Shown: piece by piece, positions 9,120 through 17,858 of the stretch
How positions within the stretch are numbered: the first letter of the stretch is position 1
Layout: every line of letters starts with the position of its first letter
NCBI RefSeq assembly: GCF_018614575.1
Contig: NZ_JAGGOJ010000003.1
Span: forward strand, 434,001 to 498,000
Direction: 5' to 3'
Length of the DNA: 64,000 bases
Source: Streptomyces sp. ISL-10
GTDB taxonomy: Bacteria; Actinomycetota; Actinomycetes; Streptomycetales; Streptomycetaceae
Made by a program: the position numbers and the translations under genes
Notes under the pieces: model-generated
The model's database searches: none
What the model saw: only the letters and a program-made list of their open reading frames with translations
Told to the model about the DNA's origin: nothing

Positions 9120-9240
9120 TCCCCCGGTGGGTGCCCCGAAGGCCGGCGCCACGCCACCCGCGAGGACTCCGGCCACGGCGAGGACCTCACCATCGCCGAG
9201 TGGACCTTCTCCACCGAGGGCCTGCCCTCGTACCAGTGAG
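9120..9240 (+). pseudogene. Possible 3' remnant of a lost gene
   Basis: One frame reads HATREDSGHGEDLTIAEW followed by TFSTEGLPSYQ and TGA at 9238-9240. The residue mix and codon use look coding and unlike random GC-rich sequence, but there is no start and the segment begins only a few bases after the DMT gene stop. I read it as the tail of a deleted gene. The family is not recognised. It could be chance. Confidence 0.3.
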
Positions 9241-9263
9241 GCCGGAACTCGGGAGGCCGGCGC

Positions 9264-9707
9264 TCAGGAAGCGGTGCACGCCTCGGCGATCGCCAGGCTG
9301 TTCTCGTAGAGGTGGTGCCGGGTGATCCGGCCCCCCTCGACGGTGAGGCGCAGCGCGAAGGGGCCCTCGAAGGACTTCCCCGTCGCACGCACCGTGCCCG
9401 AGACGTGCCCCATCAGGACGGCGTTGGTGCCGTCCACGAGGAACGTGTCGACGCAGGCCCGGGCGTCCTCGGCCACCGTGTGCTCGACCAGCTCCGTGAA
9501 CTGGGCGGCGCATTCGGCTCCGGTGGAGCGCGGCCGGATCCACGGGACGGCGGGGTTCTCGGCGAGCAGCCAGTCGACCTCGTCCGCGAAGAGCGCGACG
9601 AGCCGCTCGGCGTCCCCCGCCATCCGGGCGGCGAGGAACTCCTCGACGACGTGACGGGTGGTGTCGGCTACGGAACTCGCGAGGTTCTCGGGCGACTTGA
9701 CGGGCAT
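9264..9707 (-). CDS. NTF2-like/SnoaL-like protein
   Basis: 147 residues. The helix-strand pattern ADTTRHVVEEFLAARMAGDAERLVALFADEVDW, the central strands and the closing GPFALRLTVEGGRITRHHLYENSLAIAEA are typical of SnoaL/ketosteroid-isomerase-like NTF2 folds. The start at 9707 has GAGGAG well placed upstream. The frame runs on to 9863 but without such a ribosome site. Family members act as isomerases, cyclases or ligand binders; function here is unknown. Confidence 0.8.
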   Translation of the reverse strand: MPVKSPENLASSVADTTRHVVEEFLAARMAGDAERLVALFADEVDWLLAENPAVPWIRPRSTGAECAAQFTELVEHTVAEDARACVDTFLVDGTNAVLMGHVSGTVRATGKSFEGPFALRLTVEGGRITRHHLYENSLAIAEACTAS

Positions 9708-9890
9708 GGTGCGCTCCTCGGGCCTGATGCGGAACCCCCGTCGGGGATCTCGTTGACGTGCACCACACTGCCGCGGCAGGGGAGCGCGGTCGATTACGTC
9801 GGGGGTAATGGCATCGCCGGACGGACGTGCGCCTCCCTGACACCTCGGTGCAGGACCGGGCACGGCCCGGCGTGATCGCCACGCGGGGCC

Positions 9891-10100
9891 TCAGCCGCTG
9901 CGGCCCACGCGGTCGGAGGTCACCATCAGCGTTCCGCCGAGTACGGCCAGCACGATGCTCGCGTAGAGCTCATGGCCGTCGAGGAAATCCAGACGCGCCA
10001 CGACGCCCCACAGCTTGAACCAGCCGGTGAGCTCGTGAAGCACCCCCGCGACGCCCCAGACGAACAGAAGGAATCCGACCACCTCGAGAATCTTCTTCAT
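9891..10100 (-). CDS. Small two-helix membrane protein
   Basis: 69 residues. Two hydrophobic segments (VVGFLLFVWGVAGVLHELTG and LYASIVLAVLGGTLMVTS) are joined by a loop with FKLWGVVARLDFLDGHE. It ends in a basic tail. It is divergent from the histidine kinase, with 156 bp between the starts. I do not recognise the family. The clean start and codon bias support a real gene. It may be linked to the neighbouring two-component system, but nothing shows this directly. Confidence 0.7.
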   Translation of the reverse strand: MKKILEVVGFLLFVWGVAGVLHELTGWFKLWGVVARLDFLDGHELYASIVLAVLGGTLMVTSDRVGRSG

Positions 10101-10256
10101 GCCGGAAGGCTCGCGTGGACGCGTACCCGTGCGCGTCCGGCTTCGGGACACCGCGGTCCGCCGAAAGTCGGCCGAAAGTCCGCTGCCCCGCGACTTTGGT
10201 AGCCACTGCCCGCCGGATCGCCGCATCCACGTCGTCACCTGCGTAGCTTTCTCGAC

Positions 10257-11305
10257 ATGACACGCACGGAGTACCCATGGCTGCTGCCGTCGGCCATGTC
10301 CGACCCCCTCGACCTCGAAGCGGCCCGGAGCCGTGGCAGGGCCAGGCCGCGGCGCACCGTGCGCGACTGGGGCGTCGACACCCTTTTCTTCGTCATCGCC
10401 GCGGTCATAGGCCTGCTGGCCGGCATGACGAGCGCGAAGGTCGGCAATTCCGACGCGGTCGTCCTCGTCGATCAGCTCCTCGGCGCGGCCGCCTGCTGCG
10501 TCCTGTGGGCACGGCGACGCACGCCGGTCGGTCTCGCCGCCGCCCTGGTGGTCCTCGCCGCCGTCGCACCGGCCGCGGGAGGCGCGCTGATGCTCAGCCT
10601 GTTCAGCCTTGCCGTGCACCGTGCGTTCAAGCCCGTCGCCGTCCTCGGCGTGCTCGCCATCGCGTCCGGCGCCGTGCAGGCCGCCGTACGGCCCGACCCG
10701 GAGATGTCGTTCCTCGCCTCGACGGTCACCGGCACCGTACTGGTCCTGCTGATGACCGGCTGGGGAATGCTCGTACGCGCACGCCGGCAGCTCGTGACGG
10801 CTCTGCGGGAACGAGCCCGCCGCGCCGAGACGGAGGCCGCGCTGCGGGCTGAGCAGGCGCAGCGCCTCGCCCGTGAGGCCATCGCCCGCGAGATGCACGA
10901 TGTACTCGCCCACCGGCTGACCCTGCTGTCCGTGCACGCGGGGGCGCTCGAGTTCCGGCCCGACGCGCCCCCGGCCGAGGTCGCGAGGGCCGCGGGCGTG
11001 ATCCGCGACAGCGCCCGCGAGGCGCTGCAGGACCTGCGCGAGATCATCGGCGTGCTCCGCGCACCCGGCGAGAGCGAGGGCACCGACCCGAGGTCACCGT
11101 CTCCGTGCACGGCGGCCCCGGCGACGGGCTCTCCGTGGAGATCGTCAACCCGCCGCCGACCGGGGAGGTCGAGCCGGTGCCAGGTTCGGGCCAGGGCCTC
11201 ATCGGGCTCACCGAACGCGCCACCCTGGCCGGCGGCCGGCTCGAGCACGGAGCGACGGGTGACGGACGCTTCCGGGTGGCGGCCTGGCTACCGTGGCCCT
11301 CATGA
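10257..11305 (+). pseudogene. NarL-type sensor histidine kinase with internal out-of-frame deletion
   Basis: The N-terminus has four or so membrane helices, then a coiled segment and an intact HisKA_3 box (AREMHDVLAHRLTLLSVHAG). After EIIGVLRAPGESEGTDP near 11088 the frame is lost. The true continuation, VTVSVHGGPGDGLSVEIV through GLIGLTERATLAGGRLEHG, is one frame over and ends at 11303-11305. The N-box half of HATPase_c, roughly 60 residues in relatives, is missing between the two parts. The deletion therefore removes ATP-binding residues and shifts frame. Read without the shift, translation continues as junk into the response regulator. The ATG has TAGCTT 8 bp upstream, suggesting leaderless transcription. 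Confidence 0.85.
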
Positions 11306-11985
11306 CCATCCGTGTGATCGTCGTCGACGACGACCCGCTCGTGCGGGCAGGGCTGTCCTTCATGCTCGGCGGTGCCGACGACATCGAGATCGTCGGGGAG
11401 GGCGCGGACGGATCGGAGGTCCCCGGGCTCGTCGACCGGCACCGGCCCGATGTCGTCCTGATGGACATCCGCATGCCCGTGACGGACGGCCTGAGCGCGA
11501 CCGAGACCCTGCGTGCCCGGCCCGACGCACCCGACGTCGTCGTCCTGACCACCTTCCACGCCGATGAGCAGGTGCTGCGCGCCCTGCGCGCGGGCGCGGC
11601 CGGTTTCGTCCTGAAGGACACCCCGCCCGCGGAGATCGTCGCCGCCGTGCGCCGGGTGGCCGCGGGCGACCCCGTCCTGTCCCCGGCCGTCACACGGCAG
11701 TTGATGACGCACGTGGCGGACGGCGGCGGCGCCGGCACACGACGGCAGGCGGCCGCACGGCGGCTGGAGTCGCTCGCCGAGCGCGAACGGGAGGTTGCGG
11801 TCGCCGTCGGACAGGGCCGCTCGAACGCCGAAATCGCGTCGACGCTGTACATGAGCGTGCCGACGGTCAAGACCCATGTGTCGCGCATTCTCGCCAAACT
11901 GGGCCTCAACAACCGTGTCCAGATCGCGCTGTTGGCCCATGATGCCGGGCTGCTGGACGAGGACGGTCCGCAGAAGTCGCCGTAG
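11302..11985 (+). CDS. NarL/FixJ-family response regulator
   Basis: 227 residues. The receiver domain has the acidic triad DDD (9-11), phospho-acceptor D55 in VVLMDIRMP, the switch T84 and K105 in GFVLKD. The C-terminal LuxR-type HTH reads LAEREREVAVAVGQGRSNAEIAS and continues VPTVKTHVSRILAKLGL. ATG at 11302 overlaps the kinase stop as ATGA, so it was translationally coupled to the now broken kinase. It may be silent, or activated by another kinase or acetyl phosphate. Its target could include the adjacent P450 genes; this is inference. Confidence 0.93.
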   Translation: MTIRVIVVDDDPLVRAGLSFMLGGADDIEIVGEGADGSEVPGLVDRHRPDVVLMDIRMPVTDGLSATETLRARPDAPDVVVLTTFHADEQVLRALRAGAAGFVLKDTPPAEIVAAVRRVAAGDPVLSPAVTRQLMTHVADGGGAGTRRQAAARRLESLAEREREVAVAVGQGRSNAEIASTLYMSVPTVKTHVSRILAKLGLNNRVQIALLAHDAGLLDEDGPQKSP

Positions 11986-11994
11986 GCTGGGCGA

Positions 11995-13173
11995 ATGACG
12001 ATCGTCGATCTCGCAGAGTTCGGTGCGGACTTCACGGCGAACCCGTATCCGTACTACGCGCGGCTGCGCGAGGCGGGGCCCGTCCATCAGGTACGGGGCG
12101 CCGACGGCGGCCGGCTCTGGCTGATCGTCGGCCACGAGGAGGCGCGCTCGGCGCTCGCCGACGCGCGGCTGTCCAAGGTGCCGGCCACCGTCGGCGTGAC
12201 CATGCTCGCCGAACAGGTCATCGGCCCCAACCTGCTGGTGCTCGACCCGCCCGACCACACCCGGCTGCGCAAGCTCGTTGCCCGCGAGTTCACCGGCCGG
12301 CGCGTGGAGGCGCTGCGACCGAGGATGCAGCAGATCACCGACGAACTGATCGACGCGATGCTGCCGGCGGGCCGCGGCGACCTGGTCGACGCGCTCGCCT
12401 TCCCGCTGCCCATCATCGTCATCTGCGAGCTGCTCGGCATCCCGGCCGCCGACCGCGACGACTTCCGCAAGTGGTCCAACGAGATCGTCGCCCCCACCAG
12501 CGCTGAAGGCGAGTCGAACGCGGTCCACCGGCTGCGCGGTTACCTGGACGAGCTGATCGAGAACAAGGGCTGTGCCGGTCCCGCCGACGACCTGCTATCC
12601 GCCCTGCTGTGCACCCGCGCCTCGGACGACGACCGCCTTTCCGCCGCCGAACTGCGCGCCCTGGCCTATCTGTTGCTCATCGCGGGCCATGAGACGACGG
12701 TCAACCTGATCTCCAACGGCATGCGCGCCCTGCTCACCCATCCCGATCAACTCGCAGCCCTGCGCGCCGACTTCTCGCTCCTGGACGGGGCCGTGGAGGA
12801 GATGCTGCGCTACGACGGCCCGGTGGAGAACGCGACCCTGCGCTTCAGCGTCGCCCACGTCCCGTACGGCGACATCGTCATCCCGCCCGGTGAGACGGTC
12901 CTCGTGGGTCTCGCCGCCGGCGACCGGGACCCGGCCCGCTATCCCGAGCCGGACCGCTTCGACATCCGCCGCGACACCCGGGGCCACCTGGCCTTCGGCC
13001 ACGGCATCCACTTCTGCCTGGGCGCGCCGCTGGCCCGGCTGGAGGCCCGTGTCGCCATCCGCTCCCTGCTGGAGCGCTGCCCGGAGCTCGCCCTCGACGA
13101 GCCCGCCTCCGCCTACGAGTGGCTCCCCGGCCTCCTGATGCGCGGCGTCCGCCACCTGCCGGTGCGCTGGTAG
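11995..13173 (+). CDS. Cytochrome P450 (soluble bacterial type)
   Basis: 392 residues with all core P450 motifs: the I-helix AGHETTVN, K-helix EEMLRYDGP (ExxR) and heme-binding FGHGIHFCLGAPLARLEAR. It catalyses NAD(P)H- and ferredoxin-dependent monooxygenation; no ferredoxin or reductase gene is nearby. It resembles the CYP107-like groups of Streptomyces. ATG at 11995 is preceded by TAGGCT at 11983-11988, whose TAG is also the response-regulator stop, so the gene is probably leaderless. A paralogue follows 52 bp downstream. Confidence 0.95.
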   Translation: MTIVDLAEFGADFTANPYPYYARLREAGPVHQVRGADGGRLWLIVGHEEARSALADARLSKVPATVGVTMLAEQVIGPNLLVLDPPDHTRLRKLVAREFTGRRVEALRPRMQQITDELIDAMLPAGRGDLVDALAFPLPIIVICELLGIPAADRDDFRKWSNEIVAPTSAEGESNAVHRLRGYLDELIENKGCAGPADDLLSALLCTRASDDDRLSAAELRALAYLLLIAGHETTVNLISNGMRALLTHPDQLAALRADFSLLDGAVEEMLRYDGPVENATLRFSVAHVPYGDIVIPPGETVLVGLAAGDRDPARYPEPDRFDIRRDTRGHLAFGHGIHFCLGAPLARLEARVAIRSLLERCPELALDEPASAYEWLPGLLMRGVRHLPVRW

Positions 13174-13225
13174 TCCGGTGTGACGGACGGCCCCGCACAC
13201 CACCTGACGATGTGAGAGGAACGCC

Positions 13226-14421
13226 GTGACCACCGAAGCCGCCATCGTTGATCTCGCTGCGCTCGGCGCCGACTTCACCCGCGACCCCTATCCCGTCTAC
13301 GCCGCGTTACGCGAGCGGGGCGCCGTCCACCGGGTCCGGCTGCCCGAGGGCCACGAGGCATGGCTCGTCGTCGGTTACGAGGCCGGGCGCGCCGTTCTCG
13401 CCGACAACGCCCTGTCCAAGGAGTGGCGCAATGCCGCCCCCGATCTCGGCGTCTCGCAGCTGTCGGCCGGCATCACCATGCTCAGCGCCGACGCCCCCCG
13501 GCACACGCGGCTGCGCAAGCTCGTGGCACGCGAGTTCACCATGCGGCGCGTGGACCAACTGGCCCCGCGCGTCCAGCGGATCACCGACGAACTGCTGGAC
13601 CGCATGGGGCCCACGGGCCGTGCCGACCTCGTCGACGCGTTCTCCTTCCCGCTGCCCATCGCCGTCATCTGCGAACTGCTGGGCGTGCCCTTCCTCGACC
13701 AGGACGCCTTCCGGCGCTGGTCCAACACCGCCCTGGCCTCCACCGGCCGGGCCGAGCGGGAGGCGGCGGCGGGGAACTGACGCGGTATCTGGCCGGGCTG
13801 CTCGCCGAGAAGCGCGACAAGCCCGGCGACGACCTCATGAGCGCGCTCATCCACCGGGCCGACGGAGACGATGAGGACCGGCTCGGCGGCGACGAGCTGA
13901 TGGGCATGGCGTGGCTGCTGCTGATCGCCGGCCACGAGACGACGGTCAACCTGATCTCCAACGGCGTCCTCGCGCTGCTCACCCACCCCGACCAACTCGA
14001 CGCGCTGCGGGGCGACTTCTCGCTGATGGACGGGGCCGTGGAGGAGATGCTGCGGTACGACGGGCCGGTGGAGACCCCGACGTACCGCTTCACCGTCGAG
14101 CCCTACGAGATCGGCGGCACGGTCGTCCCCGGCGGCGGACAGCTGGTCCTGGTCGCCCTCGCGGACGCCGACCGCGACCCGGCCCGCTATCCGGAGCCGG
14201 ACCGCTTCGACATCCGCCGCGACAGCCGGGGCCATCTGGCCTTCGGCCACGGCATCCATTACTGCCTGGGCGCGCCGCTGGCGCGTCTGGAGGCGCGTGT
14301 CGCCATCCGCTCGCTGCTGGAGCGCTGCCCGGACCTCACGCTGGACGCGCACACGGCCGCGCTCACGTGGCGCACGGGCATGCTGATCCGCGGCCCGGAA
14401 TCCCTCCCGGTCCGCTGGTGA
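13226..14421 (+). pseudogene. Second tandem cytochrome P450, frameshifted
   Basis: A close paralogue of the preceding P450 (same heme box FGHGIHYCLGAPLARLEAR, same I-helix AGHETTVNLISNG). Codons from GTG 13226 stay in frame to about 13770, where GAGGCGGCGGCGGGGAAC reads into TGA at 13778-13780. The remainder (ELTRYLAGLLAEKRDKPGDD to LPVRW) continues in another frame to 14421. Loss of one base, or gain of two, in the G-rich run explains it. As it stands only the first 184 residues would be made, without heme ligand. A homopolymer sequencing error is a real alternative. Confidence 0.85.
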
Positions 14422-14441
14422 CCCGGGGGCGCTGCCCCGGG
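14422..14441. terminator. GC hairpin between convergent genes
   Basis: CCCGGGG (14422-14428) and CCCCGGG (14435-14441) form a perfect 7-bp stem with a 6-base loop directly after the second P450 stop. The next gene is on the opposite strand and ends at 14578, so this is a plausible terminator. There is no U-tract, as is usual in Streptomyces. Confidence 0.5.
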
Positions 14442-14481
14442 CCCCCGCGCCTCAGTCGCCGGCGGGGCTGTTTCTCAGCCC

Positions 14482-14516
14482 GTCCGGGGGTCCCCCGGGG
14501 CGAAGCCCAGGGGGAG
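14482..14516. repeat. GC-rich palindrome in the P450/dehydrogenase intergenic region
   Basis: CCCCCGGGGC (14492-14501), loop GAA, and GCCCAGGGGG (14505-14514) form a 10-bp stem with one mismatch. It has the same CCCC...GCGAAGC...GGGGGAG design as the element inside the P450 gene at 27.15 kb (opposite orientation) and is related to those at 6.67 and 26.42 kb. It may add to termination here. Confidence 0.5.
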
Positions 14517-14577
14517 TTCGATGACACCGCGCGAAGCGCGGGTAACGGGGCCTGGGGCGCAGTCCCGGTTCAGGGGT

Positions 14578-15582
14578 TCAGCCCGACGGGATCTCCTCCA
14601 GGCGGACCGGGCGGTGTTCGCGGCGCGAGAGCTCGCAGGCCTCGGCGACCCGCAGCGCCGTCAGCGCCTCGTGGCCGTCGCACGCGTTCTCCCCTTCGCC
14701 CGCCACGAGGCGGATGAACGCGTCCAGCTCCGCCTCGTACGCGGGGGCGAAACGCTCCAGGAAGCCCGGCCAGGGGTTGTCCACCGGCGGCAGGCCCTTC
14801 GGTTCCGTGGAGCTGATCGGCGTACGGTCGTCCAGCCCGACCGCGACCTGGTCGAGCTCCCCGGCCAGCTCCATCCGCACGTCGTAGCCCGCGCCGTTGC
14901 ACCGCGTCGCGGTCGCCGTTGCCAGCGTCCCGTCGTCCAGCGTGAGCAGCGCCGCCGCGGTGTCCACGTCGCCCGCCTCGCGGAACATCGCCGGGCCCGC
15001 GTCAGCCCCGGTGGCGTACACCTCGACGATCTCGCGTCCGGTCACCCAGCGCAGGATGTCGAAGTCGTGGACCAGGCAGTCCCGGTACAGCCCGCCGGAC
15101 AGCGGCAGGTACTCCGCGGGCGGCGGCGCCGGGTCGGACGTGATCGCCCGTACGGTGTGCAGGCGGCCCAGCCGGCCCGAGCGCACCAGCTCGCGGGCCG
15201 CCGTGTAGCCCGCGTCGAAGCGGCGCATGAAGCCGAGCTGCAGCTCCGTGCCCGCCCGTTCCACCTCGCGCAGCGCCGCGAGCGTCCCCGGCAGATCCAG
15301 GGCGATCGGTTTCTCGCAGAATGCCGGCAGCCCCGCACGCGCCGCGCGGGCGATCAGATCGGCATGCGCGGCGGTCGCCGAGGCGATCACCACCGCGTCC
15401 ACGCCCCAGGCGAAGACCTCGTCGGCACTGGGTGCGGCCGTGGCGCCGCAGCGGTCCGCCGTGCGCACGGCGCGCGCCGCGTCCGTGTCCGCCACGACCA
15501 GTGAGCCGACCTCGCGATGGCGGCTCAGTACCCCCGCGTGAAAGCTGCCGATACGTCCCGTGCCGATCAATCCGATGCGCAT
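14578..15582 (-). CDS. Gfo/Idh/MocA-family NAD(P)-dependent oxidoreductase (inositol 2-dehydrogenase-like)
   Basis: 334 residues. The N-terminal Rossmann motif MRIGLIGTGRIGSFHAGVL, the EKPIALD segment with the catalytic lysine, and SGGLYRDCLVHDFDILRWVTG with the conserved D..H pair define the family. It oxidises a cyclitol or sugar carbon with NAD(P). The start at 15582 places the Rossmann motif at the N-terminus; the frame runs on to 15657 but that part is not homologous-looking. It is divergent from a GntR regulator next to a sugar ABC operon and shares its operator-like site, so it probably acts on the transported substrate. Confidence 0.9.
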   Translation of the reverse strand: MRIGLIGTGRIGSFHAGVLSRHREVGSLVVADTDAARAVRTADRCGATAAPSADEVFAWGVDAVVIASATAAHADLIARAARAGLPAFCEKPIALDLPGTLAALREVERAGTELQLGFMRRFDAGYTAARELVRSGRLGRLHTVRAITSDPAPPPAEYLPLSGGLYRDCLVHDFDILRWVTGREIVEVYATGADAGPAMFREAGDVDTAAALLTLDDGTLATATATRCNGAGYDVRMELAGELDQVAVGLDDRTPISSTEPKGLPPVDNPWPGFLERFAPAYEAELDAFIRLVAGEGENACDGHEALTALRVAEACELSRREHRPVRLEEIPSG

Positions 15583-15611
15583 GGCCCAAAGGTGGAGGCG
15601 GTGCCGCCGCC

Positions 15612-15632
15612 TGTCAAGACTTTGTCCTGACA
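15612..15632. promoter_or_regulatory. Operator-like site 1 of the sugar locus
   Basis: TGTCA (15612-15616) and TGACA (15628-15632) flank AGACTTTGTCC. On the minus strand the site contains TTGACA, a consensus -35 for the dehydrogenase gene. In inverse orientation the 21-bp site matches 16490-16510 at 18 positions. It is the natural target for the GntR-type repressor encoded between them. Confidence 0.65.
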
Positions 15633-15683
15633 ACCGAACCTCACGACTTCCCGTCAACTTGGCGTGCGACTACGCTCCCCCAC

Positions 15684-16457
15684 GTGCCCAAGCAGCCCAG
15701 TCACGAGACGGAACCGGCCCTCTCGCTCCAGTTGAGCGTCGACCGCACCAGCCCGGTCCCGCTCTACTTCCAGCTCTCCCAGCAGCTGGAAGCGGCCATC
15801 GAGAGGGGGGCGCTCACCCCTGGCACTCTCCTCGGCAACGAGATCGAGCTCGCCGGCCGGCTCGGCCTGTCCCGGCCCACTGTCCGCCAGGCCATCCAGT
15901 CCCTGGTCGACAAGGGACTGCTGGTGCGCCGGCGTGGCGTGGGCACCCAGGTCGTGCACAGCCAGGTCAAGCGCCCGCTGGAGCTCAGCAGCCTCTACGA
16001 CGACCTGGAGGCGGCCGGGCAGCGGCCCGCCACGGTCGTGCTGAACAACGCCGTGGAGCCCGCGAGCGCCGAGGTCGCCGCCGCGCTCGGCGTCGCCGAG
16101 GGCAGCGAGGTCCGGGTCGTCGAGCGGCTGCGCTACGCCCACGGGGAGCCGATGGCCCGGCTGCGCAACCACCTCCCCGCCGGGCTGCTCGACTGCGACA
16201 CCGCCGCGCTGGAGTCGACCGGGCTGTACCGGATCATGCGCGCGGCCGGGATCACCCTGCACAGCGCCCGCCAGTCCGTCGGAGCCCGCGCGGCCGACGC
16301 GGCGGAGGCCGAACTGCTGGGCGAGGAGGCGGGGGCCCCGCTGCTCACGATGGAGCGCACCACCTTCGACGACACGGGCCGCGCGGTTGAGTTCGGCTCG
16401 CACATCTACCGGGCCTCGCGTTACGCCTTCGAATTCCAGCTCCTGGTCCGTTCCTAG
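15684..16457 (+). CDS. GntR-family (HutC/UTRA) transcriptional repressor
   Basis: 257 residues. The winged helix (PLYFQLSQQLEAAIERGAL, LAGRLGLSRPTVRQAIQSL, GLLVRRRGVGTQVV) is followed by a UTRA ligand-binding domain ending ERTTFDDTGRAVEFGSHIYR. GTG at 15684 begins the first family-like residues. It lies between the dehydrogenase and the ABC operon, and the same motif occurs upstream of both, consistent with a substrate-responsive local repressor. An S. coelicolor GntR of this type controls inositol genes; assignment to inositol here is by analogy only. Confidence 0.9.
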   Translation: MPKQPSHETEPALSLQLSVDRTSPVPLYFQLSQQLEAAIERGALTPGTLLGNEIELAGRLGLSRPTVRQAIQSLVDKGLLVRRRGVGTQVVHSQVKRPLELSSLYDDLEAAGQRPATVVLNNAVEPASAEVAAALGVAEGSEVRVVERLRYAHGEPMARLRNHLPAGLLDCDTAALESTGLYRIMRAAGITLHSARQSVGARAADAAEAELLGEEAGAPLLTMERTTFDDTGRAVEFGSHIYRASRYAFEFQLLVRS

Positions 16458-16489
16458 GCACTGCCCGGTGGGCCACCGTCGCGTAAGAA

Positions 16490-16533
16490 TGTTCGGACAA
16501 AGTCTTGACTGGCCCGCGGGGCCGCCGTAGAAA
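16490..16533 (+). promoter_or_regulatory. Promoter of the sugar ABC operon with overlapping operator-like site 2
   Basis: The -35 TTGACT (16505-16510) is 17 bp from the -10-like TAGAAA (16528-16533). The operator-like motif GGACAAAGTCTTGAC (16495-16509) overlaps the -35 and is the exact reverse complement of 15613-15627. A repressor bound here would block RNA polymerase. Confidence 0.7.
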
Positions 16534-16578
16534 CTCACCCAGCCGCAACCCGGCGGCGGGGTAAGGAGGCGGACCCAC

Positions 16579-17574
16579 ATGCGCACAACCCGCACGGCAA
16601 CAGCCCTGCTCGCCGCGAGCGCCCTGGCCGTCCTCGCCGGATGCAGCAGTTCCGGCGGCAAGGAAGGCAACGAGAAGCCCGCCGCCGAAGGCGGCGGCGA
16701 GGCCGCGAAGACGCCCAGGATGAAGATCGCCATGGTGACCCACTCGGGCCAGGGCGACACCTTCTGGGACATCGTCCAAAGCGGTGCGAAGGTCGCCGCC
16801 CGCAAGGACAACGTGCAGTTCCTCTACGCGTCGAACCCCGAGGGCAAGGAGCAGGCCCAGCTGGTCCAGACGTACATCGACCAGAAGGTCGACGGCATCA
16901 TCGTCACCCTCGCCAAGCCCGAGGCCATGAGCGACGTCGTCAAGAAGGCCGTCGCCGCGGGCATCCCCGTCGTCACCATCAACTCGGGCGCGGAGTTCTC
17001 GAAGGGCCTCGGGGCACTCAGCCACATCGGCCAGGACGAATCGGTCGCCGGCGAGGCCGTCGGCGAGGAGCTGAACGAGCGTGGACGCAAGAAGGCGCTC
17101 TGCGTGATCCACGAACAGGGCAACGTCTCGCTCGAAGCGCGCTGCGCCGGGGTGAAGAAGACCTTCCGGGGCACGGTGGAGAACCTGAACGTCGAAGGCA
17201 CCAACATGCCCGCCACCACCTCGTCCATCGAGGCGAAACTGCAGAGCGCCAAGGACATCGACGCCGTCGTCACCCTCGGGGCGCCCTTCGCGGCCGCCTC
17301 CGTGAAGGCCAAGGACGGCGCGGGGTCGGAGGCGGAGATCAACACGTTCGACCTCAACGCCGACGTGGTCAAGAGCCTCAAGGCCAAGGACATCGCGTTC
17401 GCCGTGGACCAGCAGCCCTACCTCCAGGGCTACCTCGCCGTCGACGAGCTGTGGCTCAACAAGGTCAACCGGAATGTCATCGGCGGCGGCAAGCCCGTCC
17501 TGACCGGTCCCGCGCTCGTCACCGAGAAGGACGTCCCGGCGCTGGAGAAGCTCACCGCAGACGGCACCCGATGA
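16579..17574 (+). CDS. Sugar ABC transporter substrate-binding lipoprotein 1
   Basis: 331 residues. The signal peptide ends in lipobox LAGC (about residue 23), followed by a Gly/Ser-rich linker. The mature part is a Peripla_BP_4-type sugar-binding fold: [69 protein letters not shown]. It would sit on the outer face of the membrane and deliver a sugar or polyol to the permease encoded two genes on. It is the first gene of the operon, with GTAAGGAGG ahead of the ATG. A close paralogue follows. Confidence 0.92.
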   Translation: MRTTRTATALLAASALAVLAGCSSSGGKEGNEKPAAEGGGEAAKTPRMKIAMVTHSGQGDTFWDIVQSGAKVAARKDNVQFLYASNPEGKEQAQLVQTYIDQKVDGIIVTLAKPEAMSDVVKKAVAAGIPVVTINSGAEFSKGLGALSHIGQDESVAGEAVGEELNERGRKKALCVIHEQGNVSLEARCAGVKKTFRGTVENLNVEGTNMPATTSSIEAKLQSAKDIDAVVTLGAPFAAASVKAKDGAGSEAEINTFDLNADVVKSLKAKDIAFAVDQQPYLQGYLAVDELWLNKVNRNVIGGGKPVLTGPALVTEKDVPALEKLTADGTR

Positions 17575-17858
17575 CGCACCCCGTCCTCGTCGCATCGGCA
17601 CCCGCGGCGTCCCCCGTCCTCGTCGCCGGGGTACCCGCGGCGCACCCGATGCGGACTCCGCCGCCCTGTGCGGCGTGCCCCGACCTTGCCCCGCCGCCCT
17701 GCGCGGCGCGCCTTGTCCTCGTCGCCGGGGCACCCGCTGCGCACCCGATGACCACCCCGCGACCAGGCGTGACGGATACTTGGGCGGCCGGGGCAGGTCG
17801 CTGCGACCCCCGGCCGCACAGGGCAGCACAGCGAGTACGGCAAGAAGGGCACGGCGTC
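17575..17858. repeat. Repeat-rich spacer between the two binding-protein genes
   Basis: 284 bp with no gene. A 36-bp unit occurs at 17616-17651 and 17715-17750 (two differences), with part of a third copy from 17583. The intervening segments are also alike (CCGCCCTGTGCGGCG and CCGCCCTGCGCGGCG), giving about a 99-bp period. The spacer may have arisen with the duplication of the binding-protein gene. Confidence 0.6.
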
